Positions 27,301 to 30,300 of a stretch of 53,841 nt of DNA are shown here, piece after piece. The position numbers and the translations under genes are program-made. The notes under the pieces are model-generated. The model did not search any database. It saw only the letters and a list, made by a program, of their open reading frames with translations, and was not told the DNA's origin. Source of the DNA: Rubripirellula obstinata (GTDB taxonomy: Bacteria; Planctomycetota; Planctomycetia; Pirellulales; Pirellulaceae); the NCBI RefSeq assembly GCF_001642955.1, contig NZ_LWSK01000029.1:1-53841 (forward strand), read 5' to 3'. The stretch's first letter is position 1. The number at the start of each line of letters is the position of its first letter.

Positions 27301-30300
27301 CGGTGGCGTCGAACGTGGCGTTCCCCGATCCGTCGGTGGTCACGGTGACGCTGCCGATCCACGTTTCGCCTTCGTGCATCCACGGATCATTGCCGGTCGG
27401 GTTGGAATACAAGTCGATGATGACGTCGGTGTTGGCGACCGACGAAACGGTACCCGACACCTTGACCGCGGTGCCGTCGTTGGACTCGACGCTGGTAATT
27501 GTCGGGAAGACTTGAGTGGTGTTGGCGATGGGTCCGTCTTGGCCCAAGTCGATGCCGTGGCCGTTGTTTTCGTGGATGCTGTTGCGGCGAATCGTCGTGC
27601 CCACGATCGTCGACGATTGCGATGCGACTCCGGAGCCGTGGTTGTTGGTGATGGTGTTGCCGGCGAGCGCGGTGGCACCACCGATCAGCGTGCTCAGTGC
27701 TGTGGTTTGCAGTTGAATGCCGCTGGCACCGTTGCCGATGTCGCTGGTTCCGTCGGCACCGACACCGATCGAGTTGCCTTGGATGAACGTTCCCGTCGCA
27801 TTGGAAATGTGAATGCCGCTGTACAAACCGCCGCCGATCACGTTGCCCCGATTGGCTTCGTCACCACCGATCTTGACGCCATCGGCACCGTTGACGGCGA
27901 TCACGGTTCCGCCCCCACCGACGACCGTGTTGCCGGTGATGTCGGTGCCCAAGTAGTTGCCTTCGATGACAACGCCTGTGCCGCCGTAGATTCCGATCAG
28001 GTTGACGGGGGTGGTGACGTTGTCGCCGGCGATCACGTTGCGATTGCCGGGTTGGTCGCCACCGATCTTGATCGCGCTGGAGGATCCGGAAATCTCAATG
28101 GCCGACCCGGTGTTGAAGGCCGCCGTGTCACCGTCGTCATCCAATCCGATCAGGTTGCCTTGGATCGTGACGCTGGTCGAACTGCTGACGTTGATGCCCA
28201 TGCCGTCGTTCCAACTGATCACGTTGTCGCGGATCGTGATGTTCGAGCCACCGCTGATCGAGATCCCGTAGGCGTTGTTTCCGCGATCGAGTTCACCGGT
28301 GGCGTCGGTGCCGATGTAGTTGCCTTCGATGGTGACGTTGTTGGCACCGCTGAAGACCGAAATTCCGCTGCTGCCGTTGCCGCTGATGATGTTGCGGTGG
28401 GCGACGGTGGCACCACCGATCCTGAAATCTTTGACGCCGAGGTCCGCGTAGATTCCGCCCGAGTCGTTGGCGAGGATCGTGTTACCGTTCGCGGCAAGTC
28501 CGATGAGATTGGCGACAACGTTGGTGTTCGTTACCACGTCCGCCGTGGTAGCACCGGCAAAGATCGCGAAGTCGGCGTTGCCGGAAATGATGTTGCCTTG
28601 GCCGGTCCCGATTCCACCGATCTCGGTCCCGTCAGGACCGTTCCAAAGGGTGATTCCGTTGCGAGCGTTTCCCAGATCCGCGGTGCCATCGAAGTTGGTG
28701 CCGATGAAGTTGCCAAAGATCTGGTTGTTGTCGGACGCGTTGAGAATCTCGATCCCGTCGGTTTCAACGCCAAGGTTGCCGGAAATCACATTCCCTTGGC
28801 CCGCCGTGCGGTCGCCTCCGATGGTGTTGTTCGACGATCCGTTGATCCGGATTCCGTCGTCGGAGTTGCCGAGTGCCGCATTTCCGGTCGCATCGACGCC
28901 GACGTAGTTGCCTTGGATCGTGTTGTTGTTGGAATCCAGCAGATGCAAACCGTATTCGGTGTTGCCCGAGACGACGTTGTCGACAATCGTGTTGCCGTCA
29001 CCGAACAACTCGATGCCCATGGCGTTCGCATTCGCGGCGATTCCGGTCGAATCGACACCGATGTAGCTATCACGAATCGTGTTGTTACTGGATTCGACAA
29101 AGATGCCTTGCGTGCCAAACCCGCCGACGCCGATCGCGCGGATTGTGCTGCCGTCGCTGCCCGCGGCGAGGTGCAAACCGGTGGCAATCGTCGCGCCGTC
29201 GTTCAAGAAGATCAGCGGGCTGACGGTGTAGCCGCCTTGCGAGGTGCCGTCGATGGTCAACGCGTCGGTGATCGCGGGCAAGATCGAACCGAGCGTGATC
29301 GTTTGCACGCCGGTGCCGATGTCAAAGAAGATTGAATTCAAACCGGCGGTGTTGTTGGTCGCGATGATCGCTTCGCGCAAACTGATCCCGTCGCCGCCAT
29401 CGTCGGCGATCAACGCTTCCAAGCTCGACGTGTCACCGTTGTTGGTGTCCAGCGTCGTGGTGACGGTGACGTCGGTGATGTTCTTCAGCGCGGTTAGCGC
29501 CGCGGCATCGGTGGACGTGAGCGCTCGTTTGTACAGACGGAAGTCATCCATCTGGGCTTCGATGCCCAGCGCAGATTGTGACTGGGCTCCCAAGATCAAA
29601 TCGCTTGTGTTGGTGATGTCTCCGGTGGCTCCGGTCGTGCTGCTGGCAAGCGTGCCGTCGATGTAAATGCTCACGCCGGTCGATTGGCGGGTCAGCGTGA
29701 CATGTTGCCAAGTGTCCAACGTGACAGCGGCGGCGACCATGCGTGTTCCGCCGGTGCCGTCGACCGTGAAACGCATGTTGTTGCCGAGAAATATGAGATC
29801 GTAACCGTTGCCCTGAACGTCGTGGATCAGTCGCGATGTGGTGCTTGTGCTGTTGGGGTTGACCCAAAACGCGAGCGAGAAATCCTCGCTGCCGATTGTG
29901 CTGGTAGCGCTACTGGCGATTTCAATGTGTGACTGCCCGCCGGTGTCGGGTGTGAAGTCAACCGCGCCAGCCCCAACCGTTCCCGAAACGAACGCCGTAC
30001 CATTAATAAGCGTTCCATCGTTGTTGTTGTCGGTCGAATCATTGGCGATCGTTCCGGTACCGTCCTCGAACTCGAGGTGTACGGCCAAGTCGTCGAGCAG
30101 TGGGTCGGATGCGACAACGTTGACGCTGTAGTCTTCGTATTCGCCGAACGAAACTCCGCCGTCGGGGCCTGGCGCGGCATCGAAGGCCATGCCGATTCGC
30201 ATGATCGTGGTGCCCAGCAACGCCGAACTAGGTGTGGTGATGTCGATGGTATGGGGGCCAGCAACATTGACACCGCTAGCGACGATGAACTCCTCGTCGA

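Noticed and set aside
27143-29335. A 730-codon open frame on the plus strand opposite the giant gene
   Set aside because: It is a mirror of the minus-strand coding repeats. Its composition (Arg/Asp/Val-rich, no recognisable motif) is what the antisense of a G-D-T-N-rich protein gives, and the minus-strand protein is clearly real.
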